Of a stretch of 64,000 nucleotides of DNA, positions 54,534-64,000 are shown piece by piece (the first letter of the stretch is position 1; each line of letters opens with the position of its first letter). The position numbers were made by a program, and so were the translations under genes. The notes below the pieces were generated by a model. It was not told the origin of the DNA and made no database searches. It saw only the letters and a program-made list of their open reading frames with translations. Source of the DNA: Prorocentrum cordatum (taxonomy: Eukaryota > Sar > Dinophyceae > Prorocentrales > Prorocentraceae); contig CAUYUJ010014607.1 of the NCBI GenBank assembly GCA_963575745.1, positions 220,001-284,000 on the forward strand, written 5' to 3'.

Positions 54534-54805
54534 TACCTCCCCTCCGAAGTTCGGCCCTGCAAAAAAACCCTGTCTTCGGCGGTGGACAAACCTCTCTTCA
54601 GTAAATCTCCCCTGAAAGAAAAAAAAAAAAAACGGCCTGGGACCGAAGCCGACGGACCTGGACCCGCAAAAACGACGGCCGCGCCGCCCCCCCGCGAACC
54701 GAAAACGGCCAATTCCTTAATCGACGTGTCAGGGTAGGAGGTCTATCCACCTCCGAGGTACCTCCCCCTCCGAAGTTCGGCCCTGCAGAAAAGCCCTGTC
54801 TCTGG
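54531..54805 (+). repeat. ~50-bp direct repeats flanking IR-3 copy 2
   Basis: GGTACCTCCCCTCCGAAGTT and CGGCCCTGCAAAAAAACCCTGTCT (54531-54575) recur as GGTACCTCCCCCTCCGAAGT and CGGCCCTGCAGAAAAGCCCTGTCT (54757-54803), one on each side of IR-3 copy 2. Too long for a normal target duplication; suggests a pre-existing tandem duplication or a rearrangement around the element. Confidence 0.75.
54576..54756. mobile_element. IR-3 MITE-like element, copy 2
   Basis: Ends TCGGCGGTGGACAAACCTC and GAGGTCTATCCACCTCCGA. Interior AACGGCCTGGGACCGAAGCC, GACGGACCTGGACCCGCAAA and CCGAAAACGGCCAATTCC followed by AATCGACGTGTCAGGGT; it carries an A-run of about 14. Confidence 0.8.
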
Positions 54806-55061
54806 CCTCCCGACGGGGCGGAGGCGGGACCGAAGGCGGCCTGACCCGACGGGCCCGTCGCCTCCGCCGTCTGCTTGTAGGCGTCCTGAGCCTCGGCCGG
54901 CCACGCGCACCGACGGCAGCGACCGCGGTGCAGGGCACGCTCTGAGCTGCGGGCCCGAGGTGCTTCCAGAAGACGAAGCCAGGACGAAGATAACATCGGG
55001 TGAGCACAAACAGAGAATCGCTGAGATCCAGCGGCGCTGGAGGCTGCCTCGGGCACCGCGG

Positions 55062-55113
55062 CCTTCTCAGAGCGTTCCGGAACGTTCTGAGAGCGTTCCG
55101 GAACGCTCTGGAG
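55062..55113. promoter_or_regulatory. GAGCGTTCCGGAACG palindromes, HSE-like
   Basis: AGAGCGTTCCGGAACGTTCT is followed by the perfect 20-bp palindrome AGAGCGTTCCGGAACGCTCT (55090-55109). The first has the spacing TTC-nn-GAA-nn-TTC of a heat-shock element (55075-55087). No adjacent gene start is supported, so the regulatory role is unproven. The motif yields Ser-Val-Pro-Glu-Arg repeats on both strands. Confidence 0.35.
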
Positions 55114-55249
55114 CGAGTTCATCCTCGTCCTGGCCCCGTCCGAGAAGTTGTCCTGGCCCAAGGTGCTCCGAGCTCTTCGAGCCGGTCTGGGGCCCTCTGG
55201 GCCTCGTGAGTTGAGCAGGGACCGACCGTCACGGCATTCCTATAGTCAT

Positions 55250-55400
55250 GCCACGACATGTTCTTAGAACCCGAAGATGTTCTAATAGCAAAAACAATGT
55301 TCTTAGAACATAAGCCCGATGTGTTAAAACAACACAGTCCCAGCCAGAATTTGTCTAAAGAACATTTCGTGGGAACCACAAAAGGCTCTTAGAACACTGT
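55250..55400. repeat. TGTTCTTAGAACA palindromic repeat cluster
   Basis: ATGTTCTTAGAAC, GATGTTCTAATAG, ATGTTCTTAGAACATAAG, AAGAACATTTCG and CTCTTAGAACACTG occur within 150 bp of AT-rich sequence inside GC-rich flanks. Each is a palindrome or half of one. Confidence 0.65.
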
Positions 55401-55539
55401 TTGGTGGGGCTATAGGCGAGCCGGGACGCTTCGCCACTGCTTGAGTGAGGGGTGCGCTGGAGAGGCCAGAGGCGCCTGCTTGGGAAAGCTGGGGCCACCC
55501 CTGGCAACGACCGGCACGTGAGAGGGGGAGCGTCGGGGG

Positions 55540-55585
55540 GGGGGGGGGCGGCCGGGCAGCTCAAGGAGGGGGGGGGGGGGGAAAC
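55540..55585. repeat. Poly-G runs
   Basis: Two G-runs of about 12 separated by CGGCCGGGCAGCTCAAGGA. They lack the TTCGAA core of the cassettes elsewhere. 55401-55540 and 55586-56050 hold no supported gene. Confidence 0.7.
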
Positions 55586-56054
55586 ACCAAAGCTGGAATC
55601 GCAGATGGATCGGCGAGGAGTGGGCAGTTCGGTGCCGAATACTTCCCCCCCCGAGCCGATGCTCCCCTCACACTGCCCCTGAGCACAGGGCCGGCTGAAC
55701 TGGTGGAGGCTTGCTGGCATGGCCCAGGTTGCCCGACGGGAGAGGGGCTGAGGGCAGGGGCGGCGGGCGGTTAAGGAGGGCATGGTACACACGACGACGG
55801 AATCAAGGGGCAGGTGGAGCAGATCTGGAGTTGGTCTGGACACGGTGGTGTCTGTCAGGAGTGGGAACCGTTGGGCCAGGAAGAGAAGGGGCTGGCGGAG
55901 GGAGCCTGGGCTGGGTGGCGAGGGTAGGGGAGATAGAGGGCCTGGAGATGACATGGGGAACCCGACGGACACGACGCAGACACGACGGACGCGACGAAGA
56001 AACGAAATAGGTCAGTGCTCATGACACCAGGGGTGGGTGCAAGAACCGGGGAGA

Positions 56055-56245
56055 CGGGTTCGAGGGACTCGGGTTGGCCTGACAGGGCCGTCAGGAAAAC
56101 GACGAGACCCAGTCTGAAGCTTTGGGCGACCTCCCGCAGCAAACACCCCACGAAAACTTGACCGGCGAAACGCAGAGCGGGCCCGTCAAGAAGCGTCGGC
56201 AGACCCGAAAGCTGGCGAGCTCGAGCTCTTCGCTGCCCCGGGAAA
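56055..56245 (+). repeat. Dispersed repeat DR-5, copy 2
   Basis: Second copy of the sequence at 53166-53385, in the same orientation, about 2.9 kb away. Identity is moderate with indels. Confidence 0.55.
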
Positions 56246-56319
56246 TCATCGAGGGAGGCCTGAGCCCAGGCGGGGGCCCTGGGTGGAGCCAAATAAAGGG
56301 GCCCCAGGACAACCAGAAA

Positions 56320-56455
56320 AAATACACAAATAGAAAGATTCCCTTATATGTTCCCATATTTTCTGGGTTTTTGTCTTCCCCCCCACTTCCCATATTTTCC
56401 CATATTTTCCTGAGAGTGTACGATCTCTGTGTGTTTCTTTCCCTCCTGACCAAAC
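56320..56455 (+). repeat. Dispersed repeat DR-3, copy 2
   Basis: CCCATATTTTCTGGGTTTTT, CTTCCCCCCCACTTCCC, CATATTTTCC twice, and TGTGTGTTTCTTTCCCTCCTGA match 4799-4935 in order. Confidence 0.5.
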
Positions 56456-56496
56456 CAGCTCACGTAGGAGGCTGATGTTCTTCAGCCCAGGCAAGT

Positions 56497-56925
56497 TTAC
56501 TTGTATGACATGTCCCCCCTCTTCGCCGACTTGTTCAACGGCGCTGGGCCGAGAAGGCGTGCGACTCGGTTCAAACTTGCGTGAAGTCCAGATCTCCCTT
56601 CGGGCCTCGCCACGCCTGGCGGCGTGGCCGCGTTCAGCTGCCTTGACAAATCTCGTAGCCCACCCCCTTTCCCATTCCCACCCCCGCTCGTCCTATCCGA
56701 CACGAGTGGCCAGGTCACGTCACCGTCGCCAACTACAACGTTTGCACACACAGAGTAGAGGAAAGCTTGGGGGCCATATCTTCGACGACAACAAATCGCA
56801 ACCAAGACCACAATCACGACGACGGCAGCCGCGAAGTTCCCCAACATTAAATGCGCCATCGGACCCTGTGGGCGAGGCCCTACGGGCGGTATCCTCTGGG
56901 CGACGACGACGTGGACGAGACCCAA
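56497..56925 (-). CDS. Very weak candidate with one membrane segment
   Basis: A 142-codon minus frame (MGLVHVVVAQRIPPVG...) includes FAAAVVVIVVLVAICCRRR, which has the shape of a single transmembrane helix followed by a basic stop-transfer. The plus strand is also open over 191 codons, so coding direction is undecided and the hydrophobic segment may come from a short CGACGACG-type composition. No family recognised. Confidence 0.12.
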   Translation of the reverse strand: MGLVHVVVAQRIPPVGPRPQGPMAHLMLGNFAAAVVVIVVLVAICCRRRYGPQAFLYSVCANVVVGDGDVTWPLVSDRTSGGGNGKGGGLRDLSRQLNAATPPGVARPEGRSGLHASLNRVARLLGPAPLNKSAKRGDMSYK

Positions 56926-56929
56926 TTGG

Positions 56930-57660
56930 CGGAATGTCGTGGGCGGAACCTATGGGCAAGGCCCAGGACCGTGTACACCGCAGATTCACGTCGAGATCAC
57001 GTGGGCAAACGAGCGTGAAAGAAAAGAGGGTGCAGAGCAAAGAGCAGTGAGTAGAGAGTAGATAACCGTATTCGCCTTCCTATGTTCACACGTACCGCCA
57101 GCAAACAACAAAGCGCGAAGCGTTGGAATCGAACATGCTCCACACGATAATCTACGAATCGCATACGGATCACAGTCGGGCCAATAGCAAATCAAATATG
57201 GGTAAAATTCCACCAGGTGGGCTATCGGAACTTCCACAATAAAACAACGCACGCACGACAACTCCGTGTCGGCATGTGTTCGCCCACAATGTGTACCTGC
57301 CGGGTCAATGTTTTGATCTCTGCTTGCATGTCTGGCCACCCGAACCGAAATCCATCGACAGTGGATCCGCCAGAGCGGCAGATTCGAGCAAGATCAGGAA
57401 TGCCCAGTCCTCCAGCACGCGTGCACTTCGACTCCAATCATATTGACTAGAAGCCATGGGAACGTATGACTCGAAGCAATCATGGACCAGTCTAGAATGC
57501 GTCTGAGTTGCGTGTACGTTGGATCAGACCGAGCTGCAATCACACAATCTCAAACATAACAACGTGCCACATGTGTAGCCAAACGCACCTGCAAAGAGGG
57601 AAGGCGTGAAGGGCTGGGATTGGAACGGGAGGGGGGAGAAGCTGCAGTGGAGGGCAAATG
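56930..57660. other. Unique sequence, no gene recognised
   Basis: Moderately AT-richer, non-repetitive. Short frames on both strands have no domain I can name. Confidence 0.35.
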
Positions 57661-57692
57661 TCGCTGGATGGGGACTGGATGAAGGGGAAATG

Positions 57693-57890
57693 TCGGCGGC
57701 GCGCCGATGGGGGAGTGCGAGGGGGTAAAATTTCTTAGAAAAAGGCGGGGCTTCTCAAAAAACGTCCCACCTTCTGAGAAGTCGCCTGTGGCTCCCGGGA
57801 GGGCCCAGAGAGCTCCTCAAAGGCCAGAAGGCTTCTGAGCCTTCTGAGAAGGCCCACCCCCTCTGCATTCCCCCCTGCGCGCAAATCCGA
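57693..57890. mobile_element. IR-2 MITE-like element, copy e
   Basis: About 198 bp from TCGGCGGCGCGCCGATGGGG to CCCCCCTGCGCGCAAATCCGA. Interior AAAGGCGGGGCTTCTC, CACCTTCTGAGAAGTCG, GGCCAGAAGGCTTCTGAGCC and CTTCTGAGAAGGCC hairpins as in copies a and c. Confidence 0.7.
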
Positions 57891-58480
57891 GGAAGGGAGG
57901 GGGCGGGAAGAGAAACTGGGAAGGGGGGAGAGGGAGTGAGGAGGGGGGATGGGGAGGAGGACGGGAAAAGGAGGGGGAGGGGGAGAAAGTGGTGGGGAGG
58001 GTGAGGAAGAGCAGCGAGCTGCGAGCTTCTGCAAAGACGCGCAGACGCGAGACTAAGCGCAGGGCCCACTGACTCTTCTTCTTCCTCTGCATCCTTTGCG
58101 CAGCCGAGTGTGCGGCAATCAAGGAGAGGCAGACGCTGGACAGGATGTCAACAGTGCGAGCAGGGGGGCCATAGCGTCGAAATGCCCCAAATGGTCTTCC
58201 CTCGTCCTCCTCCTGGATCCGCATCGTGCCCCCCATATACCCCTCCTGGCTCAGTCCTTTACTTCCCTCCCTCCTCTGCCCCAGCTGCGCCATCCCCCAT
58301 TCCTCATTCCTCCTCCTTCTCCTCGCTCCCTCTGCTCCTTCGGCACCTTGGGGCCATCAGATCGACGCATAATGTGTCCCAGTGTATCTTACACAAACAA
58401 ATCGTGTCGTATGTGTAGGTGAAGCACAGGGCAGCCAGCGTCCACACCAGCCATGCCTTATCTCGCACGTACATATCTCG
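57891..58480. other. Purine tract and unique sequence
   Basis: GGGAGGGGGAGG-type purine tract at 57893-58005, then non-repetitive sequence with a CCTCCTCC stretch near 58310. No supported gene. Confidence 0.4.
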
Positions 58481-58487
58481 GCGGTGG

Positions 58488-58647
58488 GCAAACCTCCCTG
58501 TAATAAACCTCTCTTTAATGAAAACGGCCTGGGACCGAAACCGACGGACCTGGACCCGCAAAATGACGGCCGCGACGCCCTCTCGCAAACCGAAAACGGT
58601 CAATTCCTCCATCGACGTGTCAGGGTGGGAGGCCTGCCCACCCTCGA
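58488..58647. mobile_element. IR-3 MITE-like element, copy 3
   Basis: Ends TCGGCGGTGGGCAAACCTCC and GGAGGCCTGCCCACCCTCGA. Interior AAAACGGCCTGGGACCGAAA, CGACGGACCTGGACCCGCAA, AATGACGGCC and CCGAAAACGGTCAATTCC then ATCGACGTGTCAGGGTGG. The inverted TGGGCA/TGCCCA in its ends differs from copies 1 and 2 on both arms. Confidence 0.8.
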
Positions 58648-59090
58648 CGCTGTGGGACGGTTGCTGGACGTGTTCGGCTCCTTGTCGGGCCTCCGGGGGA
58701 CCTCCGGGGGGACCTCTGGGGACCCACACGGGGAGCGGGGGCCTCCTCGGGCCAGGATCCGGGGCGGGAGCAACGCTTCCCAAGACAGCCCTCCTCCCGT
58801 CCTTCTCCGCGTCGTCCTCCTGCCCTGGGGTCCTCTGATTGTGGTGCGCGGCAGCAAGCGCACAGGCGCCGCAGAGGAGGAGCGTCGTGCCCAGCACCTG
58901 GGGGGGCCCGGGCGAGCACCCCCAGTGCGCTGAGCAGCCTCTTCTCGAGCTGGGCCTCCCCTGGGAGTGCAAATCCCGCGGCCCTTTCGGGCGCAGGTGC
59001 GTCAGAACGTTTGCTCTTCCATCGGGCACACGCCAACGTGGATCGGGAAAGGTACCCCCAGAAGCATGAGGCCAATGGCGCCTCGTTTGG
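58648..59090. other. GC-rich unique sequence
   Basis: CCTCCGGGGGGACCTCTGG word repeated near 58700. Pro/Arg/Gly-rich frames on both strands; no recognisable domain. Confidence 0.35.
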
Positions 59091-59094
59091 CGAG

Positions 59095-59240
59095 AGCGCT
59101 CCGATTCTGTAAGGGAGCGAGACCCGTCGCTGACTAGTCCACGAGCCTCAATCCAAGTTTGCGCCTCCTCGATTACATTCCCATTATTCCCCTTCGGGGA
59201 GGGGCTTGCCCCTCCCTTTTCCCCTCCACTTTAGAATCTT
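59095..59240 (+). repeat. Dispersed repeat DR-6, copy 2
   Basis: GAGACCCGTCGCTGACTAGTC, CAAGTTTGCGCCTCC, then CCCCTTCGGGGAGGGGCTTGCCCCTCCC, a strong hairpin (GGGAGGGGCAAGCCCCTCCC-like). Related to 48340-48435. Confidence 0.5.
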
Positions 59241-59289
59241 CCCCTCACCTGAGCCATGACATTCGAATGAACGGGGCGCAAGGCTAAGA

Positions 59290-59692
59290 TACAGCACGGC
59301 AGACCAGAAAAAGCACGGCAAGCAGTGCAGACAAAACACGGCAGGCCAGCAACGCACGGCAGACCAGCACGGCAGACAAGCATAACGGCACGGCAGACCA
59401 GACTAGCTGGCACGGCAGACCAGACCAACACGGCAGACCAGCATTGCTGGCCAGAACAGCACGGCAGACCAGACCTTTCCCCGCTGGACCCCCTGGGCGG
59501 GTGGGGGCCGTGGTGGCCCTGCCCTGGGGCGTGGCCCAAGGTGGCCCGCCTGCTCCCTTTCTTTTTCTCCTAGGCTTTAGGCCCCCTCAGCTTCAGCTTC
59601 AGCTTCAGCACGGTAGACCAGACCAGCATAGCAGACCAGCACGGCAGATCAGCACGGCAGACCCGCGCGGCAGACCAGCACGGCAACATGGA
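59290..59692 (+). repeat. CACGGCAGACCAG minisatellite
   Basis: About 20 units of 13-19 bp (CACGGCAGACCAGA, CACGGCAGACCAGCA) in two blocks (59295-59470 and 59607-59690) around a GC-rich insert with CTTCAGCTTCAGCTTCAGC (59588). Confidence 0.85.
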
Positions 59693-59699
59693 GGGGTCT

Positions 59700-60100
59700 G
59701 GGGGGGGCCTTCTTGGGGCTCTATTGGGTATGTCTTGGGGGCGTCTTGGGGACCTCGGGGGCCAGGCCGTCTTAAGGGAGCCGTGCTGGCCTTTTCGAAA
59801 TATGGAAGGGTATGGAACACCTTCTTATGGCCCCTCTGGGCCCGTCTTGGGCGTCTTGGAGGCCACGGGGGGCGTCTTGGGTTCATCCGAGGGGGCCCCT
59901 CCTGAGCCCCTCTTGGGCCATCGGGGAGCCATCTGGAGGCCCTCCTGAACCCGTCTTGGGGGCGTCTTCGGAATTTGGGCATCTGATGGGCTCTCCGCTC
60001 GTGGGCGGGTATGCGTTGCTCGGGCTTTGTTGGCGTTCCGCAACATTGAAATATCTGGGCCCTCCTTGGTGACCTCTTGGCCCGCCTTGGGACTGCAAAC
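59700..60100 (+). repeat. GTCTTGGG / GGGCCCCTC degenerate repeat
   Basis: GCGTCTTGGGG, CTCTTGGGCC and CGTCTTGGGG words recur at about 15-30 bp spacing. No gene. 60101-61300 after it is mostly unique; complement words such as CCCAAGAGGC and CCAGGACGGCCC occur near 60670 and 60890. Confidence 0.5.
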
Positions 60101-61312
60101 AACAAGGCGAATCCGCCGACCCTGTCGGTGTGTGTAAGACTCAAGACCATTTGTCGCTTGAGTCTTCGTCACCGTCGCCGCTCCCCCCTTTCCAGAGGCC
60201 CTCCTCCTCAAGCGATCCATCCAGACGGGAATCAAACAAGGTGTCAATTGATTGAAGGGATACCCCTTCCCTTTGACCCCTTCCTTGCTGGTGGGGTCGC
60301 CCAGGTAGTCCTGGGAGGCTGGTCTCGGGGAGGGTCCCTGGCTGGGGAGGAGTCCCATGAAGTCCCTGGGGGGGTCCCGGGTCGTGACCTCCCCCTGAAG
60401 GTCCCCCTGGGGACAAGGGAGACAATGGGGTGGTTTCCCTGTGGACAGGGGAACTCAGGACTCCTCCCCCCGCCTCCACCGTGTGGACAAGGGGACCACC
60501 ACCACCACCCCTCCTCCCAGACCTTCCCCCTGGAGGCACCCTCACTCATATCACTCGTATCTGCTGTTGCGGGGTACTGTGCCTCAGATCCGCTCCGAGG
60601 CGGCTCCAATCGACCACGGAGTGTCCCAAGATGTCTCCCAAGAGGCCCTCCAACAGAGCCCAAGAGGCTCCTGGGAGAGCCCCAAGAAAGGCTCCAGAGC
60701 GTCGTCGTCGTCAACGCCGCCGCCGCCGTCGTCATCCTTCTTCAGGGTCGGCAGCACCGGCCGTAAGGCCTTCCGAAGCGCGTTTCGTTCATGCTTTGTT
60801 AGCTGTCCATGCTGTCAGGCCCAACACGGCCCTAGGAGTGCGCGTGAGGGCCACAGGTCACGAGACGACCCCAAGGGTGGCCCAAGAACTTCCCAGGACG
60901 GCCCAGAGAGGACCCCAAAACAGCCCTGAAGGGCCTCCGAAGGGCCGAAGACTGTCCAAAATGCCGCTGACCCCGAGAGGGCTCGGACATGTGTTTGAGC
61001 AATGTCCCAGGAGCGAAACGTCAGCCCGATACTGACTGACTAAACTGCCTCGACGTGCTTTCGGCGTCCTGCCTAACTCCTGACTGTTTTCATGCGATCG
61101 GGGTCAGGACGAGGTGTGGGGAGGGGGGCCGAGCGGGTTGGGATGTTCAAAACGGTGCGATGACAGACTTACGCACGGTCCTTCGCCGCACGTATGTGGG
61201 ACCCTGCAAGCCCCAAGCGCCCGAAATGTTCTCGGAGAAGAAGGGAAGTCCCAAAACCGTGCGGCCGACCCGCATCCCAACAGGGTATGCCACAAAAAGG
61301 TACGGAGAAAAC

Positions 61313-61455
61313 GACGTACAACAACAGCTCTTGTCCAAAACCATCAGCTGCTCATGCTGAGCAGGCAACTCGTTGTCTGAAGTGGACAACGTCCGCGCAA
61401 GGCCGACCACGAGTCCTGTTCAAAATGGGCAGGACCTGCTGTCGGTCTTCTCCCC
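61313..61455 (+). repeat. Dispersed repeat DR-1, copy 4
   Basis: CAACAACAGCTCTTGTCCAA, CTCGTTGTCTGAAGTGGACA, GTCCTGTTCAAAATGGGCAG and GACCTGCTGTCGGTC, full-length match to 2441-2592. It abuts IR-6 short copy. Confidence 0.65.
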
Positions 61456-61469
61456 CAAAACTTCTAGAG

Positions 61470-61623
61470 TTAAGTTGGGCGTGTCCCCCTACAGGGGGAT
61501 TTTCGACGACAAATAAAACAAAAACGCCAAACAATACTTCAAAATTGTCACAAAAATACTAAAATAGTCCCCAGACTATTTTTGACTATTTTGGAATACT
61601 CCCCCTGTAGAGGGACAGGCCCG
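61470..61623. mobile_element. IR-6 short element
   Basis: Ends TTAAGTTGGGCGTGTCCCCC and GGACAGGCCCG, with inner TACAGGGGGATTTTC pairing with GAATACTCCCCCTGTAG. AT-rich interior TAGTCCCCAGACTATTTTTGACTATT resembles 37935-37975 of the long copy. No satellite inside. Confidence 0.75.
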
Positions 61624-61888
61624 CCTGGAACGCTCGGGCGATCGGGCTGCGATCGGGCTGCATCTCGGGCCCCCCTGGAACGCTCTTGGCGAGGCGCCAC
61701 TGATGGCAAGCATCCCGGGACGGGCAAGCCTCCGCGAAACGACAGGAGCTTCCGAGACCCACGTCTCCCGTTGCCGTCCCGATCGCACCGACCGGCTCCT
61801 CGAGAGTCGGCACCAGGATTTCCGTCGGGGTGTTCGTTTGGCGCCTCGTCTTGCTCTTCCTTTTTTCCTGCACTTCCCTGCCACCTGC

Positions 61889-62009
61889 CATCGCTCGGAC
61901 GTCCATTCCCTGTGTTTTTTCCGGTTCCGTGCGTGGTTTTTTCGTCGAATGATCAAGGATGCTCCTCGATGGTCCTCGACGAAGGAAAAATGCACACGTC
62001 CGAGCGATG
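61889..62009. mobile_element. IR-1 MITE-like element, copy 2
   Basis: 121 bp with the same 14-bp ends and interior (TTCCGTGCGTGGTTTTTTC, ATGATCAAGGATGCTCCTCG) as 775-893, in the same orientation. The few differences include CACCAA versus GTCGAA near the middle. Confidence 0.8.
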
Positions 62010-62161
62010 CCAGGGCCACAACGAAAAGTAAAATTCGGCCGAAGTCCAACGAAACAGCGCTTGGGCCCCGCCCCGCTTGCCGCACCGGCTTGATCATGCC
62101 GACGGGCGCGGCGGCAGCGGCAGTGTGTCCCCACGGGCCGATCCCGGGACCGGCGGCGCGC

Positions 62162-62356
62162 CCAGGGAGGAAGACAGGGGGAGGAGGGAGGAGGAGGAGG
62201 AGGAGGAGGAGGATGAGGGAGGGAGGAGGCAGGAGGGAGGAGGCAGGAGGGAGGAGGGAGGAGGCAGGAGGGAGAAGGAGGAGGAGGCAGGAGGAGGAGG
62301 AGGAAGAGGAGGAGGAGGAGGAGGAGGAGGAGGAGGAGGAGGAGGAGGAGGAGGAG
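62162..62356. repeat. GGA purine array
   Basis: GGAGGAGGA and GGAGGCAGGAGG repeats. Glu/Gly/Arg and Pro/Ser/Leu frames are artefacts. Confidence 0.9.
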
Positions 62357-62359
62357 GGA

Positions 62360-62485
62360 TCAGTTCTGGCAGGGGGCGCGTGCCTTCTCGGAAGGGTCCG
62401 ACGGCATCCGGCCTCCGGAGAGGCCTCCCGTGCCTCCTCCTCCAGAGCAACAGAGAGGGCTCCTCAGAAGGCGGGGGGGCCGAGG
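62360..62485. mobile_element. IR-2 element, eroded copy f
   Basis: GGGGGCGCGTGCCTTCTCGG, CTCCGGAGAGGCCTCC and GGCTCCTCAGAAGGCGGGG match IR-2 hairpin words; neither terminus is intact. Confidence 0.45.
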
Positions 62486-62544
62486 AGCACCGCCCGGGGG
62501 GGAGGGACCAGCTCAGGGGGGAAACATCGAGCTTCACACAGGCG

Positions 62545-62655
62545 ATGCACCGCAGATAGATCGGCGACAGATCCCCGCTGGCGAACCGTACGTTTTTGGG
62601 CGGGGTGGCCTACCAGGACCCCCATCGGCGATGAGGGAGCGATTGGGGTCGATGC
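62545..62655 (+). repeat. Dispersed repeat DR-2, copy 2
   Basis: Second copy of 2832-2945, same orientation. Confidence 0.5.
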
Positions 62656-62864
62656 GTTGCCCCCGCCCCCGAGCCTATCCCCCTCCGTTGCTCCCTGGTT
62701 TTCGGGCCATCTCTGGCGGCCGTTCGGAACGATCTGGGCATCCCTGGACGCCTCTCGGCGAGTCGCAGCTTCCGGAGAGCATCCCGAGGCTGGAAAACCA
62801 CCGAAAGCCGACGAGAACGGCTGAACACCTAGAGCCTATCCCTCCTGAGCCTATCCCCCACTAA

Positions 62865-63120
62865 CCTTGCCCCCGAAGGGCTTCCGAGAAGCCCCGCCGC
62901 CTTCCGACAAGGCCTGCCCCCCCTCACTTCCCCCCTGGGCGCCCCGCTGATTGTCGTGGCCGGGAAACGTACCCTTCTTCACGGCCTCCCTGGTTGGGAC
63001 CCTGGGCAACGATCCGATGGAAACCAAGCGTTTTTGCTGGATGCCTCGCGCGGAACCCCCGCAGCCTTCCGCCTGCCCCCTCTCGCTTCCCCTCGGCGCG
63101 CCGCCGAGTGGTGCAAAGCG
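62865..63120. mobile_element. IR-2 right-end fragments g and h
   Basis: GGGCTTCCGAGAAGCCCCGC, CGCCTTCCGACAAGGCCTGC and CTCACTTCCCCCCTGGGCGC (62875-62950) match the right half of IR-2. CCCCCTCTCGCTTCCCC and TCGGCGCGCCGCCGAGTGG (63078-63115) match another terminus. These may be two fragments or the split ends of one copy. Confidence 0.5.
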
Positions 63121-63304
63121 CCGTTGTGAGGAGCGCCCAGAGCTGTTGCTGCTGCCGGGGCGTCCATGCTCCCGAGGGTCGCAAAGGGGGGCGTCCAAGG
63201 GGGGAGGGTCGCAAATCCTGTCCCGAGGCACCTGCGCAGACAAGGGGGGGCCAGGGATGTGCTGAACGAAGGGAAGGAGGGCATGAGATCCATCGGGGAT
63301 CTTC

Positions 63305-63455
63305 TGACCCGGGTCAAGCCAAACCCGGGTCAGTCAGGCCTGGCAAAATCTTGCACCCAAACCCTGGTCAATGCGCCCCTGGCCCTGCAAGATCCTGCAA
63401 GATCTGGCGTTCTGGTTGACCCCCGTTTGCGGTGACCCCCGTCTCTTGAGTCCCG
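63305..63455 (+). repeat. Dispersed repeat DR-4, copy 2
   Basis: GACCCGGGTCAAGCCAAACC, CTGCAAGATCCTGCAAGATC and TTGACCCCCGTTTGCGG match 39371-39530. The copy starts with a perfect GACCCGGGTC palindrome. Confidence 0.6.
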
Positions 63456-64000
63456 CATGCAAGGAGATATCATGGACCCAAACATGATGTCCAACACCCT
63501 TCCATGAGATCCGACGTTGCGAAACACGACAACATCGCGCAAATCACAACTGGAGCCCTAGACCCAAACATTCCGTGTCATTTGCGACCCGGATCGAGTT
63601 ACGTGATGGTCCCGCGGCCCCAAAAAAACGCCCTTTTGTGAAAGAATGGCAACGCCCATATCTTAGGGCTTACTAGCGTCCCATCAGTGACAACTCACGG
63701 GAGCACCCCATTCAATATTGTCGACTCTTGCGAATCGACGCTGGCCGACACTCACCGACGCTTACCAACGCTAAATCAACGCTGAATCTGCGCTTTACCA
63801 TCGAATACCAGACGCTATCGACGCGAGTACAGTGTGCATTCTAAAGACGGAATGACGAGGGTATACAATGAGCATCGACCGACCCCTACCCCGACCGGCG
63901 TGGCCAACGCCCATCTGGCCCATTTGCCCGCCTAGATTGGGATCTAGGTCGCTTCCTTCGGGTTTCGAGGAGCATGTCCCCAACTGGGGTGTTGAGATCG
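63456..64000. other. Unique end of window
   Basis: CGACGCT-type words (GCGAATCGACGCTGG, CACCGACGCTTACC, TCAACGCTGAATC) repeat loosely at 63725-63825. Otherwise non-repetitive, with no supported gene. Confidence 0.35.

Noticed and set aside
56697-56760. VTVANYNVCTH as a start of a second LINE endonuclease
   Set aside because: Only a weak likeness to the N-terminal motif and no further endonuclease or RT motif downstream.

Overview
This 64 kb window is eukaryotic nuclear DNA from an organism with the plant-type telomere heptamer TTTAGGG. The general texture is GC-rich, with few long non-repetitive reading frames, very large microsatellite and minisatellite arrays, and a decayed non-LTR retrotransposon. 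A dinoflagellate is the best fit: TTTAGGG is reported from plants, green algae and dinoflagellates, and the retrotransposon's reverse transcriptase and C-terminal tail resemble those common in dinoflagellate genomes. This is an inference (about 0.6); a GC-rich alga of another lineage is possible. I see no convincing complete protein gene, rRNA, tRNA or CRISPR array. Most long open frames are simple repeats read through without stops.

Layout. 1-6.6 kb: microsatellites, several inverted-repeat (MITE-like) elements and a ~42-bp degenerate tandem array. 7.3-11.5 kb: broken LINE on the minus strand, with a plausible unrelated exon just upstream (11.74-11.97 kb). 12.3-20.0 kb: two related modules (a ~90-bp repeat followed by a CAT/CAC array) flanking a 2.4 kb GT/GC alternating block and a 73-bp tandem array. 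20.6-22.4 kb: a GACGCC-type array between G/C-run cassettes. 25.5-35.2 kb: a 180-bp palindrome, a small signal-peptide-like frame, then a telomere/subtelomere region with three TTTAGGG tracts, GC-rich minisatellites carrying an AATTCACCGTG motif, and two conserved subtelomeric blocks. 35.5-49 kb: MITEs, an inverted-repeat element enclosing an AAGCTA satellite, a CCACTGTCCC array between inverted G/C cassettes, and ACT, GGA and ATG arrays. 49-64 kb: an AT-richer region of ~30-bp repeats and a dense patchwork of dispersed repeats and MITEs.

Labels used below are mine. IR-1 to IR-9 are inverted-repeat (MITE-like) families. DR-1 to DR-7 are dispersed repeats found at two or more places here without clear terminal inverted repeats. 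STR-A and STR-B are the subtelomeric blocks.

The most unusual organisation is that three tandem arrays (20.7-22.3, 26.4-34.4 and 43.6-44.2 kb) are each bounded by G-run/TTCGAA-like/C-run cassettes in inverted orientation. Plausible reading frames on both sides point inward towards the array. If the organism is a dinoflagellate, these could be convergent-transcription boundaries; that is a hypothesis only.
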